NCBI RefSeq assembly: GCF_900117425.1
Contig: NZ_FPEH01000032.1
Span: 496,001-560,000 of the forward strand
Source: Novosphingobium sp. NDB2Meth1
GTDB taxonomy: Bacteria; Pseudomonadota; Alphaproteobacteria; Sphingomonadales; Sphingomonadaceae
Reading direction: 5' to 3'
Length of the DNA stretch: 64,000 nt
Position numbers and translations under genes: made by a program. Each line of letters starts with the position of its first letter. The stretch's first letter is position 1. Shown in pieces: positions 41,777 to 51,091 of the stretch. Under the pieces are notes generated by a model. That model saw nothing but the letters and a program-made list of their open reading frames with translations, was not told where the DNA came from and did no database searches.

Positions 41777-43098
41777 CGCTTCTCGGCGGCCAGACGGCTC
41801 ATCAGCAGTGCGGCGCGCTTGGCCTGCAGATTGAGGCTGGAGAGGTCCACCGTCTCGTTGGGCGTGTGGTCGCCCCTGCTGGCCGGGCCCAGGCCGACGA
41901 GGCCGGGCACATCGGCGGCGACGAAGCTGATATCGCCCGCGCCGCGCTTGAGCGGATCGAGCGGCGGCATCGCGGGCAGGCCGAGCGCGGCGTTCACGTC
42001 GTTGAGCCGGGCCAGCAGCGCGCGGTTGGCATCGGTCGGCGCCATCGGCGGGTAACCGTCCTCGAACGTGATCCTGGCCGTAGCACCGGGGAAAGCGCGC
42101 GCGACGATGGCCGCCATCTTTTCCTGCGCGCGGGTGTTCTGTTCGGGCGAAAGCGTGCGCAAGTCGCCGCGCGCGATGGCCTTGGCCGGGATGATGTTGG
42201 TCTTGCCGGTCGCGCTGGCGTGCGCCTGGTCGGCGGCCAGCGCGGCTTCGGCCCCGCCCGCGATCATGCCAACGTTGAGCGTCAGATTGGGTTCGGGCAC
42301 TTCGGCGCGGATCGCCGCCAGCATGCGCGACAAGGCGTAGATCGCGCCATCGCCATCGGCGCCGAACACGCCGCTCGAATGGCCGGACTTCGCGGTGACC
42401 TCGATCGTCCAGCTATATGCCGAGCGGCGGGCGATCGAGCCCATGTCGATCAGCTTGCCGTCCGGCCCCACATCGCGGGCGAGGCCCTCGAAATCGAGCG
42501 CGATGTCTGCCTTCTTGCCTTCGGCGATAAGGTCGGCGCGGGCGGCGGACTGCGGGTCGCCGGCGTCTTCCTCGTCGCCCGTCAGGTACGCAACCACGTT
42601 GGCGTTCCTGAGCGTGCCGGCCGCTGCCATTGCCCGCAATGCGGCGAGCATGGCGACCACGCCGCCCTTGTCGTCGGCAACACCGGGGCCGGTGGCAAAT
42701 GCGCCATTGCGGGTGAACTTCTGGAACGGCGAATCCGCTTCGAACACCGTATCGAGGTGACCGATCAGCAGAAGGCGTTTTGTGCCCGGCTTACCGCTAT
42801 GCGTGGCGACAAGGTGCCCCGCGCGGCCCGTCTGCTCCATCGGCAGCCACTTCACCGTGAAGCCCAGCGCCTCGAATTCGGGACGCAGCATGTCTGCCAC
42901 AGCCTTGACCCCGGCGAGATTGCGCGAGCCAGAGTTCTGGTTCACCAGCTTTTCGAGCAAGGCGAGATCGCGAGGTTCGTTCGCTTCGACCGCCGCGACC
43001 ATGCGCTTTTCCGGCGTGGTGAGCGCGGGCGCGGCAAGTGCGCTGGCAGGAAGCAGAAGCGAGGCGGCGAGGAACGCAGAGGCGAGGCGGTTTTGCAT
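41773..43098 (-). CDS. M20-family metallopeptidase, periplasmic
   Basis: 441 residues from the ATG at 43098, chosen because it gives a clean signal peptide (LASAFLAASLLLPASALA). The ribosome site there is poor, and a frame opening at 43182 cannot be excluded. Zinc-ligand motifs of M20: LLLIGHLDTVF (His and Asp), GPGVADDKGG (bridging Asp), and YLTGDEEDAGD (Glu base plus ligand). A dimerisation domain occupies the middle (about 250-360). It resembles carboxypeptidase G2/ArgE-like enzymes that remove C-terminal residues such as glutamate. The substrate is unassigned. It is coupled to DUF1289. Confidence 0.88.
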   Translation of the reverse strand: MQNRLASAFLAASLLLPASALAAPALTTPEKRMVAAVEANEPRDLALLEKLVNQNSGSRNLAGVKAVADMLRPEFEALGFTVKWLPMEQTGRAGHLVATHSGKPGTKRLLLIGHLDTVFEADSPFQKFTRNGAFATGPGVADDKGGVVAMLAALRAMAAAGTLRNANVVAYLTGDEEDAGDPQSAARADLIAEGKKADIALDFEGLARDVGPDGKLIDMGSIARRSAYSWTIEVTAKSGHSSGVFGADGDGAIYALSRMLAAIRAEVPEPNLTLNVGMIAGGAEAALAADQAHASATGKTNIIPAKAIARGDLRTLSPEQNTRAQEKMAAIVARAFPGATARITFEDGYPPMAPTDANRALLARLNDVNAALGLPAMPPLDPLKRGAGDISFVAADVPGLVGLGPASRGDHTPNETVDLSSLNLQAKRAALLMSRLAAEKR

Positions 43099-43384
43099 CG
43101 GGAGGTGATAGAACCACAGCCCCTTGCTTGGGAAGCCCGCTGGCACTTCGCGTAATTTCCTTGCTTTCACGCGCAATTGCATATAGGCGCACTTTCAGCA
43201 GGACTGGCGAGCGGACGTTCCGCCGCAGGCCCGGGCTAGCGTGAGGTTGCGCCGTTCAGGGCGTGAACCCGCCCCGGTCGAACAGCTGCTTCGCTTGGCT
43301 TCCCCTTCACGCATGGGTCGCATGGACGACCCTTTGCCTGCGCGCCGCATGAAGCCGCGCGCGCCATTCAACGATTGGATTCCC

Positions 43385-44905
43385 ATGTCTTATTTCAGCG
43401 ATCTCGGCCTTGCCGAGCCGATCCTCCACGCGCTTGCCAGCAAGGGCTACACCGACCCGACGCCGATCCAGCGCCAGTCCATCCCCGCGCTGCTTGAGGG
43501 GCGCGACCTTCTTGGCATCGCGCAGACCGGCACAGGCAAGACCGCAGCCTTCGCGCTGCCTTCGCTCCACCGCCTCGCCGCCAATCCGCAGCCGCGCAAG
43601 CCCGCCTCGTGCCGCATGCTGGTGCTTTCGCCGACGCGTGAACTCGCCGCGCAGATCGCCGAGAACATCGCCGCCTATGCCAAGAACCTGCGCCTGACGG
43701 TCGATTGCGTGTTCGGCGGCGTGCCGGTGGGCAAGCAGGCCCGCCGCCTCGTGCCGGGCTGCGACATCCTCGTCGCCACGCCGGGCCGCCTGCTCGACCT
43801 GATCGACCAGCGCGCGCTCACGCTGGGCCGGGTCGAGATCTTCGTGCTCGACGAAGCCGACCAGATGATGGACCTCGGCTTCATCCATGCGCTCAAGCGC
43901 GTGGCCAACCTCTTGCCCAAGCAGCGCCAGAGCCTGTTCTTCTCGGCGACGATGCCCAAGGCGATTGCCGATCTCGGCAAGCAATTCATCAACAACCCAG
44001 TACGCGTCGAAGTGACCCCGCAGGCGACGACCGCCGAGCGTGTCGAGCAGTATGTCACCTTCGTCAACCAGGCCGAAAAGCAGGCGCTCCTCACGCTGCG
44101 CATCCGCGCGCTGCTGGCGGACAAGACGCTCGACCGCGCGCTGGTGTTCACCCGCACCAAGCACGGCGCGGACCGCGTGGTGCGTCACCTCTCCGCTGCC
44201 TCGATCAGCGCCCGCGCGATCCATGGCAACAAGAGCCAGGCGCAACGCACCGCCGCGCTGGATGCGTTCCGGCAGGGCTCGTGCCCGATCCTCGTCGCCA
44301 CCGACATCGCCGCGCGCGGGATCGACGTGAGCGGGGTGAGCCACGTGTTCAACTTCGAGCTGCCCAACGTGGCGGAGCAGTACGTCCACCGCATCGGCCG
44401 CACCGCGCGTGCGGGCGCGGATGGCGAGGCGATCAGCTTCTGCGCGCCGGACGAGAAGCCCTACCTGCGCGATATCGAGAAGCTCACGCAGGTGAAGCTC
44501 ACCCCGCTGCCGCTGCCCGAGGGCTTCCAGGCCGAAGCCGCGAAGCTTCCCGCCGTCAGCCGCAAGCCCGACGAAGCCGAGCGCCACGCACGGCGCGACG
44601 AGCGCGATCAGCGCGGGCGCTTCGGCGATCGCGGTGCGCCGCGTGGGGAGCGTCGTCGCGACGACCGTTCGCCGGGTGGCCGCGCGCAGGGCCGTGATGG
44701 CCGCCCGCGCGACGCCAATCCTGCTCGCGCGAACAATGATCGCGGCCCGGTCGGCAATCCCGTCCGCGCCGAGCGCACCGAAGCACCGCAGGGCGAGCGG
44801 CGCGAAGGCCAGAAGAAGCCGTTTCGTCCGCAGGGACCGGGACGCGGTCCCGGCGGCAACGGGGGCATGGGCCAGCACCGCACCAAGGTCCGCCGCGTCG
44901 TCTGA
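43385..44905 (+). CDS. DEAD-box RNA helicase (RhlE-like)
   Basis: 506 residues from the ATG at 43385 (MSYFSDLGLA). In-frame upstream starts exist at 43349 and 43241, without a good ribosome site. Motifs: Q-motif near TPIQRQ (26-31), Walker A AQTGTGKT (46-53), PTREL, TPGR, DEAD (156-159), SAT, then HGNKSQAQR, TDIAARGID and HRIGRTAR. The C-terminal about 110 residues are basic and rich in Arg, Gly, Asp and Pro (RGERRRDDR, RPQGPGRGPGGNGG). This is an unstructured RNA-binding tail typical of RhlE proteins in ribosome assembly and RNA decay. Confidence 0.93.
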   Translation: MSYFSDLGLAEPILHALASKGYTDPTPIQRQSIPALLEGRDLLGIAQTGTGKTAAFALPSLHRLAANPQPRKPASCRMLVLSPTRELAAQIAENIAAYAKNLRLTVDCVFGGVPVGKQARRLVPGCDILVATPGRLLDLIDQRALTLGRVEIFVLDEADQMMDLGFIHALKRVANLLPKQRQSLFFSATMPKAIADLGKQFINNPVRVEVTPQATTAERVEQYVTFVNQAEKQALLTLRIRALLADKTLDRALVFTRTKHGADRVVRHLSAASISARAIHGNKSQAQRTAALDAFRQGSCPILVATDIAARGIDVSGVSHVFNFELPNVAEQYVHRIGRTARAGADGEAISFCAPDEKPYLRDIEKLTQVKLTPLPLPEGFQAEAAKLPAVSRKPDEAERHARRDERDQRGRFGDRGAPRGERRRDDRSPGGRAQGRDGRPRDANPARANNDRGPVGNPVRAERTEAPQGERREGQKKPFRPQGPGRGPGGNGGMGQHRTKVRRVV

Positions 44906-45023
44906 CCGGCGTGCGGCGCCTGTGGACTGACCCAACGGCCGTCTGTCCACTGGCGCACCGCCTTGGCATAGAGAGCGCCGTGTTCCTGACTTCCTCTCCC
45001 CACGCTACCGGAGCGATCCCCGC

Positions 45024-45734
45024 ATGAGCGAGCTGTGGCTGACCGCAGCGATCATGACGGTGATCGTCGCCGCGCGCTATCTCGCGGTAAGCGGGCTCTT
45101 CGCTTGGCTGACCAAGCTGGTGCGCCCCGGCCATTACGATGGCCTTGACCGCCAGATGCGCAGCGAGATCGCCTGGAGCCTCGCTTCCGCCGCGATCTAT
45201 GGTGTGCCGGCGGGCATCATCGCCTGGGGCTGGCAGCACCATGGCTGGACGCGGGTCTACACCGATGTGAACGCCTGGCCGCTGTGGTGGTTGCCGCTCT
45301 CGCTGTTGGTCTACCTCGCGCTCCACGATACGTGGTTCTACTGGACGCACCGGCTGATGCACCGCCCCCGCGTGTTCCGCGCGGTGCATGCGATCCACCA
45401 TGCCAGCCGCCCGCCTACAGCTTGGGCAGCGATGAATTTCCATCCCGTGGAGGCCGCGATTGTCGGCCTGTTCATTCCCGCGCTGGTCTTCTTGGTGCCG
45501 ATCCACGCCGGCGTGCTGGGGCTCGTATTGATGGTGATGACCGTGATGGGAGTCACAAATCATATGGGTTGGGAAATGTTTCCCAAGGCACTTGTTCACT
45601 CAACTGTAGGGCAATGGGTGATAACAGCGAGTCATCACCATCGTCATCACGAGCTCTATCGATGCAATTACGGCCTTTATTTCCGGTTCTGGGATCACGT
45701 CTGCGGGACCGACAAGGGTCTGTCCGCGCCATGA
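45024..45734 (+). CDS. Fatty acid hydroxylase/sterol desaturase-family membrane protein
   Basis: 236 residues with about four membrane helices and the full set of eight His ligands for a di-iron centre: HDTWFYWTHRLMH (101-113), HAIHH (122-126) and HHHRHHELYRCNYG (204 onward), with H180 between. Members hydroxylate or desaturate acyl chains, sterols or carotenoids. The DUF2141 gene overlaps its stop (ATGA), a pairing common in sphingomonads, so the two very likely work together. The substrate is not deducible; a carotenoid or lipid-modifying role is plausible. Confidence 0.88.
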   Translation: MSELWLTAAIMTVIVAARYLAVSGLFAWLTKLVRPGHYDGLDRQMRSEIAWSLASAAIYGVPAGIIAWGWQHHGWTRVYTDVNAWPLWWLPLSLLVYLALHDTWFYWTHRLMHRPRVFRAVHAIHHASRPPTAWAAMNFHPVEAAIVGLFIPALVFLVPIHAGVLGLVLMVMTVMGVTNHMGWEMFPKALVHSTVGQWVITASHHHRHHELYRCNYGLYFRFWDHVCGTDKGLSAP

Positions 45735-46207
45735 TGCGCAAGGGACTTCCGCTTGGCGTGGCGGTGATCGCTGCACCGGCTGCGATGGCGGCTATGCCGT
45801 TGCCGCAGATTCTGGGCGCAGCGAATGCGTCCGAAGCAAGCTCGATCCTCGTCGAGATCGACGGGCTGCGTTCGAATCGCGGGCAGATCATGGCCTGCAT
45901 GACCGCCAATCCCAAAACCTTCCCCGATTGCCAGAAGGACCCGCACGCGCGGCACCTCACCGTACCGGCGGCGAACGGAGAGACCGTAGAGTTCCGGGAC
46001 GTGCCGCAGGGCCGCTATGCCATTGCGCTGTTCCATGACGAGAATGGCAATGGCCGGATGGACAAGATGATGATGCTCCCGCGCGAAGGTTTCGGCTTCT
46101 CGCGCGATGCGCCGCTGCAATTCGGCCCACCCCGATTCGGCGCGGCGTCGTTCCAGGTCGGTCCGGCGCAGCTGAAGACCGCAATCAAGGTTCGCTATAT
46201 CCTGTAA
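45731..46207 (+). CDS. DUF2141-domain exported protein
   Basis: 158 residues, starting inside the hydroxylase stop (ATGA overlap). Probable signal peptide (GLPLGVAVIAAPAAMAAM). The DUF2141 domain is seen in ILVEIDGLRSNRGQIMACMT and RYAIALFHDENGNGRMD, where the DENGNG turn is the family hallmark, ending FQVGPAQLKTAIKVRY. The biochemical function of DUF2141 is unknown. Coupling to the hydroxylase suggests an extracytoplasmic partner in lipid or carotenoid modification. Confidence 0.85.
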   Translation: MMRKGLPLGVAVIAAPAAMAAMPLPQILGAANASEASSILVEIDGLRSNRGQIMACMTANPKTFPDCQKDPHARHLTVPAANGETVEFRDVPQGRYAIALFHDENGNGRMDKMMMLPREGFGFSRDAPLQFGPPRFGAASFQVGPAQLKTAIKVRYIL

Positions 46208-46274
46208 CATTTGCTTGCGCGGCGGCGCGGCATCGGGAATGGGCTGAAAGCCTCATGCTTTGTCGGAGAAGTGT

Positions 46275-47159
46275 GTGCCTGATGCCCTGACCGGAGCGCA
46301 GCCGCTGCGCTCGCTGCTCTACATGCCGGCGAGCAACCGCCGCGCTGTCGACAAGGCACGCGCGCTGCCGTGCGATGCCGTCGCGCTCGATCTCGAAGAT
46401 GCTGTCGCGCCCGAGATGAAGGACGAGGCCCGCGCCGCGCTGGTCGAGGAACTGACCGCAGGCGGCTTCGGACACCGGCAGATGATCGCGCGGATCAATC
46501 CGCTGGGTTCGCCTTGGGGCAAGGCCGATCTGGCGGCGCTCGCCCAGACACCGCTCCACGCCGTGCTGGCGCCGAAGGTGGATGATGCCGCCGACGTCGT
46601 CGCGCTGTCGGTCGCGATGGACGGCGCAGGCTATGATCCTGCCGTGCAGCTATGGGTGATGATCGAGACGCCGCAGGCCGTGCTTGCGCTGGAGCGGATT
46701 GCGCAGTCGGCGCGGATTTCGCGACTGGCGGGCTTCGTGCTGGGGCTCAACGATCTCGCCAAGGAAACGGGCATGGCGCAAATGCCGGGCCGCACCGGAT
46801 TCGTGCCGGTGATGGTGCAGGCGCTGATGGCGGCGCGGGCATATGGCCTCGTCCTGCTCGACGGTGTCTGCAACGCGATCGACGATCCTGCGCGGCTCGA
46901 AGCGGAATGTACGCAGGCGCGCGAACTGGGGTTCGATGGCAAGACGCTGATCCATCCCTCGCAAGTCGAAACCGCCAATCGCGTCTTCGCGCCGGGCGAG
47001 ACGGAAGTCGCCGAGGCACGAGCCATCGTGGCGGCGTTTGCCGACCCGGCGAACGCGGGCAAGGGCGCGCTCAAGGTCGGCGGCAAGATGGCAGAGCTGC
47101 TCCACCGCGACATGGCGGTGAAGCTGCTGGCCAAGGCGGCGGCCATCGCCGCACGCTGA
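46275..47159 (+). CDS. HpcH/HpaI aldolase / citrate-lyase beta (CitE-like) protein
   Basis: 294 residues from the GTG at 46275, with GGAGAAG at a fitting distance; a TTG at 46260 in the same frame is less likely. TIM-barrel marks: RSLLYMPASNRR, VALDLEDAVAP (substrate/Mg2+ Glu-Asp pair), QMIARINPLGSPW, WVMIETPQAVL and GKTLIHPSQVETAN. Stand-alone CitE-like enzymes cleave acyl-CoA thioesters such as malyl-CoA, citramalyl-CoA or hydroxymethylglutaryl-type compounds. No citrate lyase alpha/gamma genes are nearby, so a malyl/citramalyl-CoA role is more likely than citrate lyase. Confidence 0.87.
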   Translation: MPDALTGAQPLRSLLYMPASNRRAVDKARALPCDAVALDLEDAVAPEMKDEARAALVEELTAGGFGHRQMIARINPLGSPWGKADLAALAQTPLHAVLAPKVDDAADVVALSVAMDGAGYDPAVQLWVMIETPQAVLALERIAQSARISRLAGFVLGLNDLAKETGMAQMPGRTGFVPVMVQALMAARAYGLVLLDGVCNAIDDPARLEAECTQARELGFDGKTLIHPSQVETANRVFAPGETEVAEARAIVAAFADPANAGKGALKVGGKMAELLHRDMAVKLLAKAAAIAAR

Positions 47160-47191
47160 CTCCCTTATCGAACGATTGCGCGCAGAGACGC

Positions 47192-47226
47192 GGCGCAACT
47201 TAAACACATCTTTACCATGTTGCGCC
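47192..47226. promoter_or_regulatory. Inverted repeat upstream of the PAS-domain gene
   Basis: Perfect 8-bp arms GGCGCAAC (47192-47199) and GTTGCGCC (47219-47226) flank a 19-base AT-richer core, 37 bases before the start codon. The position suits an operator over the promoter or a leader hairpin. Confidence 0.4.
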
Positions 47227-47263
47227 ATGACCGGTCCCATCGCACGACCACGGGGACTGGTTC

Positions 47264-48655
47264 ATGGATACGTATCGCGGCATTTCCACGGAAGGTCGGG
47301 AGGGGCAGGAGCCCCTCGACTATGCCGCCGACTATACCGGTTACGAGGAATCAATCGACGAGCGGGGTGCTGTCGCGCCGCCGCCGCCGCCCATCGGGCA
47401 GGACGAGCGCCGCATGCAGGTGCGCGCCTACAATTTCTGGGCGAGCCTGCTCGATCAGGGCCAGTTTCCGCCGGTGCAGACGCTGCTTGACGGGCAGATG
47501 CCCGATTTTGCCGACCATTCGGTGCTGCTGCACTTCGACAATGGCATCGAGGACCCGGCCATCCCGTTCCTTGGTCAGGTGCTCGCCGATGAATGCGAAG
47601 CCGGCAGCCCGCTTCGCCGCCTGAGCGACATTCCCGGCCGCTCGCTGCTCTCGCGCATCACCGACCACTACCTGCAGATCATCGCCAATCAGGCACCGAT
47701 CGGATTCGAGGCCGAATTCGTCAACCAGCGCGGCAAGACGATCCTCTACCGCGGCATCCTGCTGCCGTTCTCGACCGACAACGAGACGATCGACTACCTC
47801 TACGGGGTCATCAACTGGAAGGAACTGGCCGACCAGCAGACCACCGATGCCCTGCTGCTCGAAGTCGACCAGGCGCTCGACCAGCGCCCGAGCAGCGCGA
47901 CGCTGGCCCCGCGCCGTGCGTCCGCCGTACCGCTGGGCGGCTGGGCGGATGGCCCCGATGCAGACAGCCACCCGCTCGATCTTGCCGAAATCGGGGCCGA
48001 GATCATCCCGGAAGAGGCCGCTCTGCCCGGAGATGCTTACGGGCTCGAAGACCCTGTCCCTGCCTGCCTTGCCGACTGGCTCGCTTCCGCTCGCGACCTG
48101 GCGCACATCGCCCATGCCAGCGAGGACCGCACCCGCGGCGCGCTCTATGCTGCCATTGGCCGGGCTTGGGATTTCGCGCTTGCTGCCGAGGATGCGCCCG
48201 AGGACTATGCCGAGATGCTTTCGGACGCCGGCCTGACCATGCAGGCCCGCGCGCCGTTGACACCGCTCGTCAAGCTGGTGTTCGGCGCGGACTACGACAA
48301 GACGCGCATTGCCGAATACACCACCGCGTTGACCCACGCGCAGCGCCTGGCGCTGGGCATTGGCGAACTCGGGGCCTACCTCGCATCGGCCCCCGGCGGG
48401 CTGAAGGGCGTCGTCGCGCTGGAACGCAAGCTGCGCCGCGAGGAGACCGGCAAGACCGCGCCGAAGCCGCGCGCGCCGTTGATCGAGGGGTTGCGCGCGC
48501 TCGATCACAAGCCGCTCTATGCGCTGGAGCCGGAAGGCGCGGAATTTGCACTCGTCATGGTGCGCCGCCTCGCCAGCGGCCCCGCCGTGCTGCTGGGCGA
48601 GATCGCCGACGACCAGCCGATGCTGGAACGTGCGGCGCGCCGTCTGCTGGGCTGA
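47264..48655 (+). CDS. PAS-domain-containing protein of unknown function
   Basis: 463 residues, acidic and soluble. Residues about 50-190 form a PAS-like fold of the PAS_5 kind (YNFWASLLDQGQFP, then GIEDPAIPFLGQVLADE, LSRITDHYLQIIANQAPIGF and TDNETIDYLYGVINWKEL). The rest is mainly helical with an Ala-rich core (about 260-400) and no recognised output domain. Such proteins occur in Sphingomonadales and Rhodospirillales next to unrelated genes; signal and partner are unknown. It has its own upstream inverted repeat. Confidence 0.65.
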   Translation: MDTYRGISTEGREGQEPLDYAADYTGYEESIDERGAVAPPPPPIGQDERRMQVRAYNFWASLLDQGQFPPVQTLLDGQMPDFADHSVLLHFDNGIEDPAIPFLGQVLADECEAGSPLRRLSDIPGRSLLSRITDHYLQIIANQAPIGFEAEFVNQRGKTILYRGILLPFSTDNETIDYLYGVINWKELADQQTTDALLLEVDQALDQRPSSATLAPRRASAVPLGGWADGPDADSHPLDLAEIGAEIIPEEAALPGDAYGLEDPVPACLADWLASARDLAHIAHASEDRTRGALYAAIGRAWDFALAAEDAPEDYAEMLSDAGLTMQARAPLTPLVKLVFGADYDKTRIAEYTTALTHAQRLALGIGELGAYLASAPGGLKGVVALERKLRREETGKTAPKPRAPLIEGLRALDHKPLYALEPEGAEFALVMVRRLASGPAVLLGEIADDQPMLERAARRLLG

Positions 48656-48698
48656 AGGGCCGCTTCCCCGCCACTGCAAAACCGTCTAGCCATGCACC

Positions 48699-49676
48699 AT
48701 GGCTGACGCTTCGATCCTTCACGGCACGACCCGCAAACCGCGCCGCCGCTGGCTGACATGGACCCTGGCTGTGCTGGCGCTGCTCGGCGTGGGCGGTTTT
48801 TTCCTCTATCAGCAGGCACTTGCGACCGAGGCGGTGGCCATGCTCGATGGCGCCGACCGGTTGCTGCACGGCGGCGACGGCGCGATCCGCGAAGTGGCAG
48901 CCGTGCGCTATGGCAGCGATCCGGCGCAGAAGCTGGAGATGTTTCCCCCCGCCGATGCCGAGACCGCGATGTGGCCACTGCCCATCGTGGTGTTCATCCA
49001 CGGCGGCGGCTGGCGTTCGGGCGATCCGCATGACTACCGCTTCATCGCCCGGGCGCTCGCGCCGCAGGGCTATGCCGTGGTGCTGGCGGGCTACCGGCTC
49101 TATCCCAAGGCGCAGTATCCGGGGATGCTGGAGGACGGCGCTGCGGCGCTGCGGTGGGTGGCCGATCATGCCGGAAAGCTCGGCGGCGATCCGCAGCGCG
49201 TGGTGCTGATGGGCCATTCCGCCGGCGCCTACAACGCCGTCATGCTCGGGCTCGACCAGCGCTGGCTGGCGGCGCAGGGCCTTTCCGCCAACGCCTTGCG
49301 CGGGGTGGTCGGTCTGGCAGGCCCCTATGATTTCTACCCGTTCGAGAGCGAGGCGACCCGGCTGAGCTTCGGCAAGGCGCCGAATCCCGAGGAGACCCAG
49401 CCGGTGGTCCACGCCCGCGCCGGTGGGCCGCCGCTGCTGCTCGTCCACGGCATCGCCGATACCCGCGTGCGACCGCGCAATTCAGTCGAGCTTGCCCGCA
49501 CGATGACCCGCGCTGGAGCGCCGACCCGCGCCGTGCTGCTGGACGGCGTGACGCATGAAGGCCTCATCATGATGTTCGCACGGCCCTTCTCGCGCGATTC
49601 GCGGGCCTTCGATGCCGTGCTGCCGTTCCTCGCCAAGGTGACCGCTTCACCGGCGGTTCAGGCGAGCGGCAGATAA
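48699..49676 (+). CDS. Alpha/beta hydrolase (BD-FAE/carboxylesterase-like), membrane-anchored
   Basis: 325 residues with a basic start and one membrane helix (about 19-38, LTWTLAVLALLGVGGFFLY), so the enzyme faces the periplasm. Oxyanion loop HGGGW (101-105), nucleophile S174 in GHSAG, and candidate acid and base in HGIADTRV and GVTHEG. The arrangement is that of hormone-sensitive-lipase/esterase-like proteins. The substrate is unknown. It ends 12 bases before the M48-TPR gene and is probably cotranscribed with that envelope cluster. Confidence 0.85.
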   Translation: MADASILHGTTRKPRRRWLTWTLAVLALLGVGGFFLYQQALATEAVAMLDGADRLLHGGDGAIREVAAVRYGSDPAQKLEMFPPADAETAMWPLPIVVFIHGGGWRSGDPHDYRFIARALAPQGYAVVLAGYRLYPKAQYPGMLEDGAAALRWVADHAGKLGGDPQRVVLMGHSAGAYNAVMLGLDQRWLAAQGLSANALRGVVGLAGPYDFYPFESEATRLSFGKAPNPEETQPVVHARAGGPPLLLVHGIADTRVRPRNSVELARTMTRAGAPTRAVLLDGVTHEGLIMMFARPFSRDSRAFDAVLPFLAKVTASPAVQASGR

Positions 49677-49688
49677 GCTCCGGCCACC

Positions 49689-51059
49689 GTGACCCGATCC
49701 TTACCTCGCCGCATCGGACAAGCCGTCGCAGCCGGCATCGCGCTGTTCCTCGCGCCCACGCCAGCCTCAGCGCAATCGGTCTTGCGCGATGCGGAGACTG
49801 AAGCCTTCTTTCAGGACATGGCCGCGCCGATCGTCGCAGCCGCCGGGTTCAACCCGCGCGCGATCGATCTGGTGCTGCTCAACGACCCTTCGATCAACGC
49901 CTTCGTGGCGGGCGGGCAGGCGGTTTACATCCACTCCGGCCTGATCAGCGCGGCGGACAACGCGCAGGAAGTCCAGGGCGTGTTCGCGCACGAACTGGGC
50001 CATATCACCGGCGGACACGTGATCCGCGGTGACGAGGGCGGCAAGCCCGCCACCGGGATCACGCTGCTCAGCCTGCTGCTGGGCGCCGCAGCGGCAGCGG
50101 CGGGTTCGGGCGATGCGGGTATCGGCATTCTGATGGCCGGGCAGCAGGCCGCGCTCGGCAAGTACCTCGCCTTCAGCCGCGCGCAGGAATCCTCGGCGGA
50201 TGCCGCCAGCGTCGGCTTCCTGTCGAAGGCGGGCATCTCGGGCAAGGGCTCGATCGACTTCTTCAAGAAGCTGCAGAACCTCGAGTTCCGCTATGGCTTC
50301 AAGCGCAATGCGGACGCCGAGTTCTATTCCACCCACCCGCTGACCGCGGATCGCCTCACCACGCTGCAGGATTCGTTCTCGCAGGACCCGTCGTGGAACA
50401 AGCCGGGCGATGCGGCGCTGCAGGCGCGGTTCCTGCGGGTGAAGGCCAAGCTTGTCGGCTATCTCGCCGAGCCTTCCGCCACGCTTGCCGCCTATCCCGA
50501 TTGGATGCAGGACGCGCCCGCACACCTCGCGCGCGCCTATGCCTACCACAAGGAAGCGCTCATGGACAAAGCGCTGGCCGAGACCGACGCGCTGCTCAAG
50601 CTCGATCCGAACGATCCCTATGCGCTTGAACTCAAGGGGCAGGTCCTGCTCGAATCGGGCAAGCCGGCCGATGCCATCGCCCCGCTACGCCGCGCGACCG
50701 AACTCACCCGCAACGCCCCGCTCATCGCCACCACGCTCGGCCATGCGCTGCTGGCGACCGAGAACAAGGCAAATTTTCCCGAGGCCGAGCGCGTGCTGAA
50801 GACCGCCGTGGGGCGCGACCGCGACAATCCCTTCGCGTGGTATCAACTCGGCGTCGTCTACGAAGCGCAGGGTGATATTCCGCGCGCACGGCTCGCCAGT
50901 GCGGAACAGCAGCTCGGCCAGTTGCAGCTGCCTGAAGCGCTGCGCAGCGCCGAGGCGGCCGAAGCCGCGCTGCCAAAGGGCTCGCCCGATTGGCTGCGTG
51001 CGCAAGACATCGCAATGTCGGCGCGCGCGATGATTGAGCGGACGCGCAAGTCGCGGTAG
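49689..51059 (+). CDS. M48-family periplasmic metalloprotease with TPR repeats (BepA/YfgC-like)
   Basis: 456 residues from a GTG start. Signal peptide cut after TPASAQ. The zinc site is HELGH (101-105) with a third ligand in the QESSAD segment (about 167). Gly/Ala-rich helices (LLLGAAAAAAGSG) follow the HExxH helix, as in BepA. From about residue 260 on, TPR-like helix pairs appear (LARAYAYHKEALMDKALAETDALLK, NPFAWYQLGVVYEAQGD). BepA-type proteases degrade or help fold outer-membrane beta-barrel proteins. It heads the run with a DsbA-like and a second M48 gene. Confidence 0.9.
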   Translation: MTRSLPRRIGQAVAAGIALFLAPTPASAQSVLRDAETEAFFQDMAAPIVAAAGFNPRAIDLVLLNDPSINAFVAGGQAVYIHSGLISAADNAQEVQGVFAHELGHITGGHVIRGDEGGKPATGITLLSLLLGAAAAAAGSGDAGIGILMAGQQAALGKYLAFSRAQESSADAASVGFLSKAGISGKGSIDFFKKLQNLEFRYGFKRNADAEFYSTHPLTADRLTTLQDSFSQDPSWNKPGDAALQARFLRVKAKLVGYLAEPSATLAAYPDWMQDAPAHLARAYAYHKEALMDKALAETDALLKLDPNDPYALELKGQVLLESGKPADAIAPLRRATELTRNAPLIATTLGHALLATENKANFPEAERVLKTAVGRDRDNPFAWYQLGVVYEAQGDIPRARLASAEQQLGQLQLPEALRSAEAAEAALPKGSPDWLRAQDIAMSARAMIERTRKSR

Positions 51060-51091
51060 GCGCAGCAGGCGGCCCGTCAGGAGTTCAAGGC

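Noticed and set aside
43307..44950. Antisense 547-codon frame over the DEAD-box helicase
   Set aside because: No domain; produced by high GC on the strand opposite a conserved gene.
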